From NCBI GenBank assembly GCA_947624245.1, contig CANQJL010000003.1:1-64000 (forward strand): 64,000 nt of DNA. The letters are read 5' to 3'. The translations under genes and the position numbers were made by a program. The notes beneath the pieces were generated by a model that saw nothing but the letters and a program-made list of their open reading frames with translations, made no database searches and had not been told where the DNA came from. Shown piece by piece: positions 6,937-15,939 of this stretch. Position 1 is the stretch's first letter. Each line of letters begins with the position of its first letter. The DNA is from an uncultured Acetatifactor sp. (lineage in GTDB: Bacteria > Bacillota > Clostridia > Lachnospirales > Lachnospiraceae).

Positions 6937-7770
6937 TTACCGAGATATTTTCAGGAACAATTCATTGATCCCTTCGTAAAAGCCGACCGTCACTATCGTG
7001 TTGCGCTCCTCCATGCCGGTAAATACATACTTTTTAAAATAGGGCGTCGTCTCCGACAAGGGATTCGTTCCCTCGTACTCCTCCGGCTGATCTAAGCCCA
7101 TATACTCGGCCCAGGCCGCTATGAGCGCATCCGCATCGATGTCCTCCCATCGGGAAATATCCGTTCTCACGTAAAATTCGTACATCTTTCCGGTATCCGC
7201 GTCCACATAGGCATCTAACAGACAGTTTTCCTTATTAAAATTCTGTTTGCCGGAATTCAGGCTGATCTTCCAGACAAGCACATTATTTCGCGGCTCCGGC
7301 ACGTCTATGGCAGAGTACATGGCGGCGCTGTAAGAACGCTGCGTAAGCTCGTTCACGGAATCCGGAAGAATGTCCAGCTCCTTCAACTTCCGAATCCCCT
7401 GATTGCACAGCTCGATGCCTTCCTCCTCCGAAATCTCGCCGCCGGCAGGATCCTTCCGGCTCACCACCATAGCATAGTTTCCGGTGAGCTCCTGATAGTC
7501 CAGATTCATCGAATCCTCCCTGATCTTGGCGTTCTGCTCACTCTCCGGCTGTATCTGGCTGTTCAGGCATTTGGACAGAATATATATTTTTTCATTGCTG
7601 CTCATGTCATAGCGATAACCCGCCGTGCCCGTCTCTGCCTCCTGGGTCTTGATCTCATTCAGAATCCCTTTGTCGCGATACTTTGCCAGTGCCTCCGGTC
7701 CCCAGATCGCCAGACCGGCGATCAGAGCCGCCAGGGGCAACAGCAGCAGGCTCATCTTCTTTATCCTCAT
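6937..7770 (-). CDS. Membrane-anchored extracytoplasmic protein, operon partner of the sensor kinase
   Basis: A 277-residue protein of unknown function. The start at 7770 was chosen because a GGGAGGA ribosome site precedes it by 5 bp; a longer frame reaches 7845 but would overlap the kinase gene. An N-terminal hydrophobic segment (about residues 6-24) serves as a signal anchor, and the remainder is predicted outside the cell. The sequence is acidic with alternating strands and helices, and late motifs (YVRTDIS, VTVGFYEGINELF) recall the YycH/YycI-like regulatory fold, but the match is too weak to claim. It is the last gene of a four-gene operon, 16 bp after the kinase, so it may modulate the kinase or be its output. 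Confidence 0.6.
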   Translation of the reverse strand: MRIKKMSLLLLPLAALIAGLAIWGPEALAKYRDKGILNEIKTQEAETGTAGYRYDMSSNEKIYILSKCLNSQIQPESEQNAKIREDSMNLDYQELTGNYAMVVSRKDPAGGEISEEEGIELCNQGIRKLKELDILPDSVNELTQRSYSAAMYSAIDVPEPRNNVLVWKISLNSGKQNFNKENCLLDAYVDADTGKMYEFYVRTDISRWEDIDADALIAAWAEYMGLDQPEEYEGTNPLSETTPYFKKYVFTGMEERNTIVTVGFYEGINELFLKISR

Positions 7771-7786
7771 GGTTCCTCCCATATCT

Positions 7787-9223
7787 CTACGCGTCTTCTC
7801 GGTCACTTTGCATACCTCCCGCATCTTTCCGGTCGGGCAGTTCAAAGTCGATACAGGTTCCCTCGCCGACCTTGCTCTCTATGCACAGCTCGCTGTTGTG
7901 AAGACGCAGAATCTCCTCACACAGCGCCAATCCCAGCCCGGCGCCGTTCCTGCTGCGGGAACGGGATTTGTCCACCATATAGAAGGCCTCCGTCACCTTC
8001 TTCAGTTCCTCCTCCGGAATACCCACGCCGTAATCCTTTACCCGAAAAGCATAACCTCTCTCCGTGACCCTTCCGGATACCTCCACCACGCCGCCGGGGG
8101 ACGACGCCTTGAATGCATTGTCCACCAGATTCAGCAGCACGGATTTCATCAGGTTGGTCTCCGTGTACACAATGCCGGGCTCAAAGGACATATGCAGCTC
8201 CTGTTCCGTGTTCGCGGCAAAGATATCCCTCAGGTACCTCTCAAACGTTTCCGCCTCCACAGGCTGCGGCTCGATCTGCTCCCGTTTGGTGACGATAATG
8301 TCCAGAAGGCGGAAAGACATGTTTTCCAGCCTCTTTCCCTCCGTATAAATATAATTGGAGGACAGGAAATGCTTTTCCTCATCTAATTTCCGTGACCTGA
8401 GCAGATCCGCATACCCTATGATGGCTGTCAGCGGAGTCTTCAGCTCATGGGCAAAGGCGGCGATAAAGTCCTCTCTTGCCCGCACTTCGTCCTTCAGCTC
8501 GCCCAGCGTCTTCTCCAGCACGTTGGCCATGCTGTTGAAATCCCTGGTCAGCTGCCCCAGCTCATCGTTGCTGATCTGTCTGGCGCGATAGCTGTAATCT
8601 CCCGCCGCCATCTCTTTTGTTGCGCCTGCCAGCAGACTGATGGGCTTTGTCAGACGGGTACAGATAAAGAACATGATCAGGGAGCTGCACAAAAGCATCA
8701 CAAGCGTCACCCACCTGTATACGGAGAATCCCCTTCCTCTCTCGTCAAAGACCCTCGTCACATCCTCCATGGTCTCCAGATACAAATTCCTGTCCAGGAC
8801 GTGGACCACCGTGCAGACCTGAATGTAATAGTGGCTGTCCTGTGAAATGACCTGCCACAAGACCGTATCCTCGCCGATCTCAGCCAGAAGCGAGGCGTCT
8901 TCCGTGAACCCGTCGCTGGCGTACAGAGCTTGTTTCTTCTCATCGGAAATCCTCAGCAGCCGTCCGGAGCCCTGTCCGCTGCTCTCCAGATTCGCGCCGA
9001 TCTGCTCCACCGCAATGTCCTGCAGCACATCATACTTGGCGGGAATGTTCAAGGCCGCCGTCTCCAGTGCGAACTGCAGGATATTGCTGCCGTCCAGAGC
9101 CTGATCCACCTCTCTGTCCAGAGCCGTCCTGAATACATAATTTACAAAGAAATAGCCGCTTAGGCCAAAGGCCGTTGCCATGGTGATGATCGTCCACAGC
9201 AGTATCTTATAGATAAATTTCAT
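7787..9223 (-). CDS. Sensor histidine kinase
   Basis: A 478-residue membrane kinase. Two membrane segments (about residues 8-29 and 165-187) frame an extracytoplasmic sensor domain of about 135 residues. A HAMP linker follows (about 188-240), then the HisKA phosphoacceptor in AFAHELKTPLTA (about 255), and the ATPase domain with LLNLVDNAFKAS (N box), VKDYGVGIP (G1) and NGAGLGLALCEEIL (G2). It is therefore complete and should phosphorylate the response regulator encoded just upstream. A TAGGAGAGT ribosome site precedes the start. The sensed signal is unknown; the flanking extracytoplasmic proteins in the operon hint at a cell-surface signal. Confidence 0.9.
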   Translation of the reverse strand: MKFIYKILLWTIITMATAFGLSGYFFVNYVFRTALDREVDQALDGSNILQFALETAALNIPAKYDVLQDIAVEQIGANLESSGQGSGRLLRISDEKKQALYASDGFTEDASLLAEIGEDTVLWQVISQDSHYYIQVCTVVHVLDRNLYLETMEDVTRVFDERGRGFSVYRWVTLVMLLCSSLIMFFICTRLTKPISLLAGATKEMAAGDYSYRARQISNDELGQLTRDFNSMANVLEKTLGELKDEVRAREDFIAAFAHELKTPLTAIIGYADLLRSRKLDEEKHFLSSNYIYTEGKRLENMSFRLLDIIVTKREQIEPQPVEAETFERYLRDIFAANTEQELHMSFEPGIVYTETNLMKSVLLNLVDNAFKASSPGGVVEVSGRVTERGYAFRVKDYGVGIPEEELKKVTEAFYMVDKSRSRSRNGAGLGLALCEEILRLHNSELCIESKVGEGTCIDFELPDRKDAGGMQSDREDA

Positions 9224-9251
9224 ACTCTCCTACCCGACTGTCCTCAGACAG

Positions 9252-9905
9252 TTAAATCTCCAATCTGTAACCTACCTTGTACACCGCCACAAGGTTGTCT
9301 TCCCAGCCCATCTTTCGGCGGAGCCGCTGTACATGCAGATCCAGCGTCCGGCTGTCCGCCAGATATTCGTCTCCCCACACCTTCTCATACAGCTTCTCCC
9401 GAAACAGAGCAATGTTCTTGTTGCGAATGAACAGAACCAGCAGACCGTATTCCTTGTTGGTGAGAACGACGGTCTTTCCCGCCCTGGTGACCTTTCTGGC
9501 TTCCACGTCCACCACCACGTCGCCTGCGGTCAGAATGCTCTCCGTCTTGTTGTACCTGCGGAGCACTACCTCCACTCTGGCGACCAGCTCCACCACGTCA
9601 AAGGGCTTCACCAGATAATCCTCCGCGCCCAGCTTCAGGCCCTTGACCCTGTCCTTTACCTCATGCTTGGCCGTGATGAAAATGACCGGTATTTGCAGAG
9701 GACGTATGTATTCCATTATGTCATATCCGTCGGCGCCCGGAAGCATGATATCCAGGAGAATCAGATCAAAAGGCTCCTTCTCGATCAAATCGATGGCCTC
9801 CAGACCGTCCTGAACGGATCTGCAGTGATATCCCGCCGCCGACAGATTGATGTCGATCAGGTCGCAGATAGGCTTTTCGTCGTCTATGATAAGTATTCTA
9901 ATCAT
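9252..9905 (-). CDS. OmpR-family response regulator
   Basis: A 217-residue response regulator. The start at 9905 is set by the conserved first strand MIRILIIDDEKP and by its ATGA overlap with the stop of the preceding gene. The receiver domain (1-117) has acidic pocket residues DDE, the phosphoacceptor Asp in LILLDIMLPG, and Lys in YLVKPFD. The C-terminal winged helix (about 125-217) carries the typical VLTNKEYGLLVLF and LHVQRLRRKMGW. It should bind direct repeats at target promoters. It is translationally coupled to the secreted protein gene upstream and followed by its kinase after 28 bp. Confidence 0.93.
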   Translation of the reverse strand: MIRILIIDDEKPICDLIDINLSAAGYHCRSVQDGLEAIDLIEKEPFDLILLDIMLPGADGYDIMEYIRPLQIPVIFITAKHEVKDRVKGLKLGAEDYLVKPFDVVELVARVEVVLRRYNKTESILTAGDVVVDVEARKVTRAGKTVVLTNKEYGLLVLFIRNKNIALFREKLYEKVWGDEYLADSRTLDLHVQRLRRKMGWEDNLVAVYKVGYRLEI

Positions 9906-10990
9906 TCTTCTTTTGTCCACCCCCAATATTCTCTGATGCGCGTCACAAGATCGCTCACCTTCTCGTCTTCCTGACACTGATAGGTCTTCTCGAACTCCGT
10001 ATCCTCCACAAAGCCGTCCGTGCGCTGATAGTAAATATGGCATTTGGTATCTATCATAAGCTCGCCCTGCGGTCCGGCATAGCTGTAGCGGCCAAGCTCC
10101 AGCAGATCCCTCATACCGTCTCCGTCCAGATCCGTGCAGGCCATTCCCTTCAGGGCATAGAGGTTGTCGTAATCCCTCATCGGCTGAAAGCTCCACACGA
10201 TATATCCCTGCTCGTTCACCAGATAGATCATGAACACATTGTACTCCGCCATTTGGATAACTCCCGGCACTACCTTCAGCCTTCCCTGCTTCTCAAAGGT
10301 CCTGTAGTAGCTCTGGTCCTCATAGATCTGAAAGCCGTTTTCCAAAAGCTCGTCCAAGGTGGTGGCAGTATACAGGACCTCCGTGGAATTGCCGTCTCTG
10401 ACATAAGCTTCGATCGTGTGGATTCCTTTGTTCATACTGAAACGATTGATCTTGTCGGAAATTCTCCAGTCACGGTAGAAGGAGCCCTCCTTCTGAAAAA
10501 GCACGTCTCCCACCTTATAAGTCTTGCCCGCATATTGTCCGCCATCGTTTCTGCAGGTGGTGATCAATGTGATATCTTTCATACCGTCCCTGTTCAGATC
10601 GCGGAAGGAGACGGAAACGATACCTCTGGTGGGCTGCTCCAGCCGTCCCATCCACTCATAATTGGTCTCCAGCTGATTCGTCTTGTAGAGAATGCTGCCC
10701 TCCGCATCGGCGATCAGAATTGCCATTCTGTGATACGCCTTGTCCATAATAGGGACGAACATGACCTCCTCTTCCCCGAAGGATTCCAGCTGTATCGGGA
10801 AGCTCTGGGCCTCGATGACCGTATATCCGTACTCCTCAATGTCTTCCAGACTCTCTATGGCGGCAAAATCCGCCTCGTACTGCTGATAAAGTGCAAGAAT
10901 GTCCGACTCCTTTGCCGCCGCCTTGCCAGAGACCGTCAAAAGACCGCACAGCCCGATTGCCAACAGACTCCAAACCTTTCTTTTGTTCAC
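9902..10990 (-). CDS. Secreted protein with FG-GAP/Ca-binding-like repeats
   Basis: A 362-residue exported protein heading the two-component operon. The GTG at 10990 is preferred because AAAGGAG lies five bases before it; an upstream ATG at 11026 lacks a site. The N-terminus is a signal peptide (basic KRK, hydrophobic LLAIGLCGLLTVSG, AAAKES). The mature part contains two Asp-rich loops, DLNRDGMKD and DLDGDGMRD, of the type seen in FG-GAP and VCBS beta-propeller repeats, where they bind calcium. The rest is beta-strand rich. Its stop overlaps the response regulator start (ATGA), so the two are translationally linked. It may be the signal-binding partner of the kinase; that is inference from position only. 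Confidence 0.65.
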   Translation of the reverse strand: MNKRKVWSLLAIGLCGLLTVSGKAAAKESDILALYQQYEADFAAIESLEDIEEYGYTVIEAQSFPIQLESFGEEEVMFVPIMDKAYHRMAILIADAEGSILYKTNQLETNYEWMGRLEQPTRGIVSVSFRDLNRDGMKDITLITTCRNDGGQYAGKTYKVGDVLFQKEGSFYRDWRISDKINRFSMNKGIHTIEAYVRDGNSTEVLYTATTLDELLENGFQIYEDQSYYRTFEKQGRLKVVPGVIQMAEYNVFMIYLVNEQGYIVWSFQPMRDYDNLYALKGMACTDLDGDGMRDLLELGRYSYAGPQGELMIDTKCHIYYQRTDGFVEDTEFEKTYQCQEDEKVSDLVTRIREYWGWTKEE

Positions 10991-11087
10991 TTGCGCTCCT
11001 TTCTCAGGCAGGCCAGCGGCCCGCATTCCTTTGTCTATCTAAACGCACTGATAGTATAACGCAGAATTGCATCATTTTTGCTACATA

Positions 11088-11125
11088 AAACAAATCAGCC
11101 GCCCGCTGTTTTGCCGGACGGCTGA
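11088..11125 (-). terminator. Intrinsic terminator after the GH13 gene
   Basis: On the minus strand TCAGCCGTCCGG pairs with CGGGCGGCTGA across a short A-rich loop and is followed by TTTGTTTTATG. It ends the GH13 transcript 10 bp after its stop and insulates the two-component operon. Confidence 0.75.
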
Positions 11126-11135
11126 ATAACGATTC

Positions 11136-13250
11136 CTATCTCTCGGCGTACTTTAAGATCATTGCGCAGGTTCCGGGCATTTCCACCCGTATCTTTCCGG
11201 CCGTCACCTCATAGTCCTCTCCTCCTAGGCTGTACCCCTGCTCATCGGTACGCAGCAGCACCTTCATTTTGCCGTGCTTGGGCGTTCCCAGATCCCATAC
11301 GAAGATATCCTTGGTGATGGGGTAATCATTGTTGTTCACTAAGATCGCGCACTGTCCCTGCTTGTGGAACCTTCCATACGCCAGAAAATTATAATCGCTG
11401 TCCACATACTTGATAGAACCCTTGCGCAGTTCGTCATTCTCCCTGCGCAGCCGGATAATGTCCTTGTGGAATTGAATCATTTCCTGATCCTCATGTCCCC
11501 AGGGATAAGTCCGTCTGCTGTCGGGATCCGTAAAGCCGCACAGACCCGCTTCGTCGCCATAGTAAATCGTAGGCGCTCCCATCCATGTCATCTGCATGAC
11601 CACGGCCTCCCGAAATACCGCCTTGCGAATCCCCTGCTCGGCGGCAAGAGGACCGAGTGTGCCGATCCTTCCCACCTTGCGGTTGGTGCGCGTCAAAAAG
11701 CGGGAGTGGTCGTGATTGGAAAGCTCATTCATAGCCACCTGCCAGCTTGGCGTTGCAAAGCTGCAGCTGTGGTGCATGATCGCGCCCCAGAAGCTGTCCG
11801 CATTGCCCAGAAGATCTTCGCGGTAATCGTCGCTGTGTTTCTCCATGCCCGTCAGGAACCAGGTCACCGGCTCCATAAAGGCATCATAGTTCATAACGGT
11901 ATCCCACTCATTTCCCTGCAGCCAGTCTCTGGTATTGCCGTAGTGCTCGGCCAGAATAATGGCCTCCGGATTGGCTTCCTTCACGGCTTTGCGGAACTCC
12001 TGCCAGAAATAGTGGTTGTACTCCTGACTGTGGCCCAGATCCGCCGCCACGTCCAGCCGCCAGCCGTCGGCATTGAAGGGCGGGGACACCCATTTCTTTG
12101 CGATACGCATCACATAGTCGAACAGCTCCTTGGACTCCTCATAGTTCAGCTTTGGCAGGGTATCGTGCCCCCACCAGCCGTCATAGGAGCCGTTGTAAGG
12201 CCAGCAGTCCTGCTGGTGGAACCGAAAGTAGCTTCTGTAGGGACTGTCCGCGCTGATAAAGGCGCCTTTTTCATAACCCTCGGCGTTTTCGTAAATGCGC
12301 TCTCTGTCCAGCCATTTGTTGAAAGAGCCGCAGTGGTTGAACACACCGTCCATAATGACGCGCATACCCCGCCTGTGAGCTTCCTCCACCACCTTGATGA
12401 ACAGCTGGTTGCTGGCTTCCAGATTTGCCTTATTCGTCACACGGTCAATATACCTTGTGGCGCGGCTGTTTTCCCTCTGCCCTTCCTGCAGCAGCTCTCC
12501 CTCGTCGCTGACGATCTTGCCGAAGTGCGGATCGATATAGTCATAATCTTGAATATCGTATTTGTGGTTGGACGGCGATACGAACAGCGGATTGAAATAG
12601 ATCACTTCCACTCCCAGATCCTGCAGGTAGTCCATCTTATCCAGAACGCCCTGCAGATCGCCGCCGTAGAAATTCCGCACATCCATCTGCTCAGGATACT
12701 GATTCCAGTCCTCCACCCTCTTTACAGGCTCGCCGATACATATATACTCGCCTGTAAGGACATCGTTTGAAGGGTCGCCGTTGCAGAAGCGGTCTACATA
12801 GATCTGATACATCACCGCTCCCTTGGCCCACGCGGGCGTCTTAAATCCCGGGATAATGATGAAATTGTAGTACTCGTTCACCTCCGTCGCCAGGCCTCTT
12901 GCGTCAAAATAACCCATCAGCCTGCCGGTCTGTACCTCAAAGTGATAAGAAAACGTCTCCTCCCCCAGCTGAACGATCTGGGCATAGTAATCAAAGTGCT
13001 TGTCGGATTCCACTTTCCGCATCACGTACTTTTCATCTCGGGTCACCAACACGACTCTGTCCACATTATTCTTGGCAGTGCGGAACCGAATCGTCACCCT
13101 TTCATTGGGCTCCGGCTCCTCCGGTGAAATGTAATTTGCGGTAGTATCCGAATAGAGCGCCCGTCTGTTAAAGACCGGCCTCATATTTGCTATATATCGG
13201 CAGCAGTGATCCAACCGACTCATTTTTTCGAGATCTGTCCTGTCCTCCAC
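11136..13250 (-). CDS. GH13 alpha-glucan hydrolase (neopullulanase/cyclomaltodextrinase type)
   Basis: A 704-residue alpha-amylase-superfamily enzyme. Residues about 25-130 form an N-terminal beta domain like that of neopullulanases and cyclomaltodextrinases. The (beta/alpha)8 domain begins near 140 (AVMYQIYVDRFCNGD) and shows the catalytic triad: nucleophile Asp400 in DGWRLDVAAD, acid/base Glu435 in ILAEHYG and Asp514 in SNHDHSR, with conserved MDGVFNHCG. A C-terminal beta domain follows. There is no signal peptide, so it should hydrolyse imported maltodextrins, cyclodextrins or pullulan fragments in the cytoplasm. The start is GTG, set by AGGAGG six bases upstream. It is transcribed alone between two terminators. 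Confidence 0.9.
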   Translation of the reverse strand: MEDRTDLEKMSRLDHCCRYIANMRPVFNRRALYSDTTANYISPEEPEPNERVTIRFRTAKNNVDRVVLVTRDEKYVMRKVESDKHFDYYAQIVQLGEETFSYHFEVQTGRLMGYFDARGLATEVNEYYNFIIIPGFKTPAWAKGAVMYQIYVDRFCNGDPSNDVLTGEYICIGEPVKRVEDWNQYPEQMDVRNFYGGDLQGVLDKMDYLQDLGVEVIYFNPLFVSPSNHKYDIQDYDYIDPHFGKIVSDEGELLQEGQRENSRATRYIDRVTNKANLEASNQLFIKVVEEAHRRGMRVIMDGVFNHCGSFNKWLDRERIYENAEGYEKGAFISADSPYRSYFRFHQQDCWPYNGSYDGWWGHDTLPKLNYEESKELFDYVMRIAKKWVSPPFNADGWRLDVAADLGHSQEYNHYFWQEFRKAVKEANPEAIILAEHYGNTRDWLQGNEWDTVMNYDAFMEPVTWFLTGMEKHSDDYREDLLGNADSFWGAIMHHSCSFATPSWQVAMNELSNHDHSRFLTRTNRKVGRIGTLGPLAAEQGIRKAVFREAVVMQMTWMGAPTIYYGDEAGLCGFTDPDSRRTYPWGHEDQEMIQFHKDIIRLRRENDELRKGSIKYVDSDYNFLAYGRFHKQGQCAILVNNNDYPITKDIFVWDLGTPKHGKMKVLLRTDEQGYSLGGEDYEVTAGKIRVEMPGTCAMILKYAER

Positions 13251-13557
13251 GATCCGCCTCCTGGCTGTACATTCTTTTGCATAACGACTTATAATACCAT
13301 ATTAATTTTACTGAAAATCAGTGCTTAATTCAACCACTATTTTTCAAACGGAAAGTCAAAAGGACAGCCATGGGGTGACTGTCCTTTTAAGAGAAGGTAT
13401 TTCTTCTTATGGGGTATAGCAAAAACTATATAATGTATTGGGGGGTTACGCATATTATAATATCATTCGCCCCTCCCTTTGACCATTCCCAAATTTCACA
13501 AATATTACAAAAATGACGTGCTATTTTTGTGTATTTCTTACAATGAAAATGCTCCTG
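13251..13557. other. Intergenic region between GH13 and ftsH
   Basis: No gene seen. It holds the ftsH-side terminator hairpin (13358-13388) and, on the minus strand, a likely promoter for the GH13 gene with an AT-rich -10 (TATTAT near 13293). AT-rich sequence with scattered TATAAT-like motifs at 13420-13470 is otherwise unexplained. Confidence 0.4.
13358..13388. terminator. Bidirectional hairpin terminator
   Basis: A perfect stem AAAAGGACAG (13358-13367) with CTGTCCTTTT (13379-13388) has an 11-nt loop. The A/T ends give a T-run on either strand. On the minus strand it lies about 170 bp after the ftsH stop and is the first strong terminator for the long sporulation/division operon. Confidence 0.7.
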
Positions 13558-15396
13558 TCAGGAAACGGGTTCCGGAACGCTCCCGGACGCAAACAGCGCC
13601 TCAAATTCCTCCCGCCCAATCTTTTCTTTCTTCAACAGCAGATCCGCACACCCATGCAGCACTTTTTCGTTTTGCAGAATAAGCTCCTTCGCTTTGGCGT
13701 AGCAATCATCGATGATCGCCTTGACCTCCTTGTCGATCTGGCCGGAGACTGCCTCGGAATGGGATTTCGCATGAGCCAGATCGCGTCCGATGAAGACTTC
13801 GTCGTCATCGTCATCATAGCAGATCACGCCGATGTTGTCCGACATGCCGAAACGGGTCACCATTCGCCGCGCCACCTTGGTCGCCTTCTTGATGTCGCTG
13901 GACGCCCCTGTGGTAATGTCCTTGAAGATGATCTCCTCGGCGATCCTTCCTCCCAGAGACACCATGATCTCCTGCAGCATCTGCCCCTTTGTCATGAACA
14001 TCTCGTCCTTTTCCGGCAGAGGCATGGTATAACCGGCCGCCCCTCTGCCCGTAGGAATGATGGAGACGGAATACACGGGCCCTACGTCCGGCAGCACATG
14101 AAAGAGGATCGCATGTCCGGCTTCGTGGTAAGCGGTAATCTTTTTCTCCTTATCGGAAATAATGCGGCTCTTTTTCTCCGCACCGATGCCTACTTTCACA
14201 AAGGCCTTTTTGATATCGTCCTGCGCCACATAGCCTTTGCCCTTTTTGGCCGCATTGATGGCGGCTTCGTTCATCAGGCTCTCCAGATCCGCGCCCGTAA
14301 ATCCCGCCGTGGTCTGGGCCACCTGCTTTAAGTCCACGTCTTCCGCCAGCGGCTTGTTCTTGGAATGTACCTTCAGGATATCCTCTCTGCCTGCCACATC
14401 GGGCGTTCCCACCGCGACCTTGCGGTCAAAGCGGCCGGGCCGCAGAATGGCGGGATCTAAGATATCCACTCTGTTGGTGGCCGCCATCACGATTATGCCC
14501 TCATTGACACCGAAGCCGTCCATTTCCACCAGAAGCTGATTCAGAGTCTGCTCCCTCTCGTCGTGGCCGCCGCCCATACCGGTACCCCGACGTCTCGCCA
14601 CGGCATCTATCTCGTCGATGAACACGATGCAGGGCGAGTTCTTTTTTGCCTCATCAAACAGATCTCTGACGCGGGAAGCGCCCACGCCTACGAACATTTC
14701 GACGAAATCCGATCCGGAAATGCTGAAGAACGGCACGTTGGCCTCTCCGGCGACAGCCTTCGCCAGCAGCGTCTTACCCGTTCCGGGAGGGCCCTCAAGC
14801 AGCACGCCCTTGGGAATCCTTGCTCCCACCTTGGTGTATTTCCCGGGCTCCTTCAGGAAATCCACAATCTCTTCCAATTCCTCTTTTTCCTCCGCGAGAC
14901 CCGCCACCTGCTGGAAGGTAATGGCCTTGTCGCCCACAGACATCTTTGCCCGGCTCTTGCCGAAGTTCATCATCTTTCCGTTGCTGCCGCCGGCATTCTG
15001 GGCGTTCACCATCATAAAGAGAAAAATGCCTGCTGCCAACACGATCAGCAGAGGAACCAAGGTCGTCAGAAACCATCCTTCCCTTGGCACATCCGACACA
15101 ACGGGGTCAAATCCGTAGGATCTGACCAGCTTCTCGGCCTCTCTCACATCCGTCACATACAGCCTTTTCTCCATCCCGTCGGACAACACGATCTCCAAAT
15201 ATCCCGTGGGCGTCTCGCTGTTGGGAGTGATGCTGATATCGACCACCTTTTTCCCGACTATATCATTGACCAATTCCGCCTGGGAATAATCTTTCTTCTG
15301 GTTCTGGACATTTACCCATAAGACTACCCCGGCCAGGATCATAAGTCCCATTAAAAAAACAAAATACGTCGTAAAGCTTCTGTTGTTCTGTCTCAA
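13558..15396 (-). CDS. ftsH: ATP-dependent zinc metalloprotease FtsH
   Basis: A 612-residue membrane AAA protease that degrades unassembled membrane proteins and short-lived regulators. Two membrane segments (about 9-26 and 108-127) bracket a short external domain. The AAA module has Walker A GPPGTGKT, Walker B IVFIDEID and the second region of homology [20 protein letters not shown]. The zinc protease domain has HEAGH. Length is normal for the family. The likely start is TTG at 15396; the ribosome site AGGAGG overlaps the hpt stop codon, indicating translational coupling. It is the last gene of the conserved block spoIIE-tilS-hpt-ftsH, as in Bacillus. Confidence 0.96.
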   Translation of the reverse strand: MRQNNRSFTTYFVFLMGLMILAGVVLWVNVQNQKKDYSQAELVNDIVGKKVVDISITPNSETPTGYLEIVLSDGMEKRLYVTDVREAEKLVRSYGFDPVVSDVPREGWFLTTLVPLLIVLAAGIFLFMMVNAQNAGGSNGKMMNFGKSRAKMSVGDKAITFQQVAGLAEEKEELEEIVDFLKEPGKYTKVGARIPKGVLLEGPPGTGKTLLAKAVAGEANVPFFSISGSDFVEMFVGVGASRVRDLFDEAKKNSPCIVFIDEIDAVARRRGTGMGGGHDEREQTLNQLLVEMDGFGVNEGIIVMAATNRVDILDPAILRPGRFDRKVAVGTPDVAGREDILKVHSKNKPLAEDVDLKQVAQTTAGFTGADLESLMNEAAINAAKKGKGYVAQDDIKKAFVKVGIGAEKKSRIISDKEKKITAYHEAGHAILFHVLPDVGPVYSVSIIPTGRGAAGYTMPLPEKDEMFMTKGQMLQEIMVSLGGRIAEEIIFKDITTGASSDIKKATKVARRMVTRFGMSDNIGVICYDDDDDEVFIGRDLAHAKSHSEAVSGQIDKEVKAIIDDCYAKAKELILQNEKVLHGCADLLLKKEKIGREEFEALFASGSVPEPVS

Positions 15397-15411
15397 CTTC
15401 TCACGAGCCTC

Positions 15412-15939
15412 CTAATCGTCAAATTCCACTACCCCTATGTACGGCAGATTACGGTATTTCTGATCGTAATCCAGTCCGTAGCCCACCACAAATTCATCGG
15501 GGATATGGAATCCGGTATAGTCCACCTTCACGTCCACAACGCGCCGCTCCGGTTTATCGAGCAGGGTACACAGATGCAGGGACGCAGGCCCTCTGTCCCG
15601 CAGCATTTCCAGCAGATAGCTCAAAGTCCTGCCGCTGTCCACGATATCCTCCACTACGATCACATCTTTGCCTTGCAGCGGCTCATCCAGATCCTTTACG
15701 ATCTTGACCACACCGCTGGACTTGGTATCACCTCCGTAGCTGGACACGGACATGAAGTCTAGGGACACCGGCACGGTGATCCGCTTGGCCAGTTCGCACA
15801 GGAAAAAGCTTCCTCCCTTCAGCACACAGACCAGATGCACCTGCTTTCCCGCATAGTCTTTGCTGATCTGCTCCGCTATCTCTTTAATCCTGGCATCTAC
15901 TTCCTCCTCCGACAAAAGTACCCTAATGTGCTCCGACAT
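15412..15939 (-). CDS. hpt: Hypoxanthine phosphoribosyltransferase
   Basis: A 175-residue purine salvage enzyme that converts hypoxanthine or guanine plus PRPP to IMP or GMP. The PRPP-binding loop VIVVEDIVDSGRTL is intact, as are the N-terminal GGSFF segment and the C-terminal VGYGLDYDQKYRNLPYIG. Length is normal. A GGAGGAG ribosome site lies inside the end of tilS, with which it overlaps by 17 bp. The tilS-hpt-ftsH order is conserved in Firmicutes. Confidence 0.96.
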   Translation of the reverse strand: MSEHIRVLLSEEEVDARIKEIAEQISKDYAGKQVHLVCVLKGGSFFLCELAKRITVPVSLDFMSVSSYGGDTKSSGVVKIVKDLDEPLQGKDVIVVEDIVDSGRTLSYLLEMLRDRGPASLHLCTLLDKPERRVVDVKVDYTGFHIPDEFVVGYGLDYDQKYRNLPYIGVVEFDD

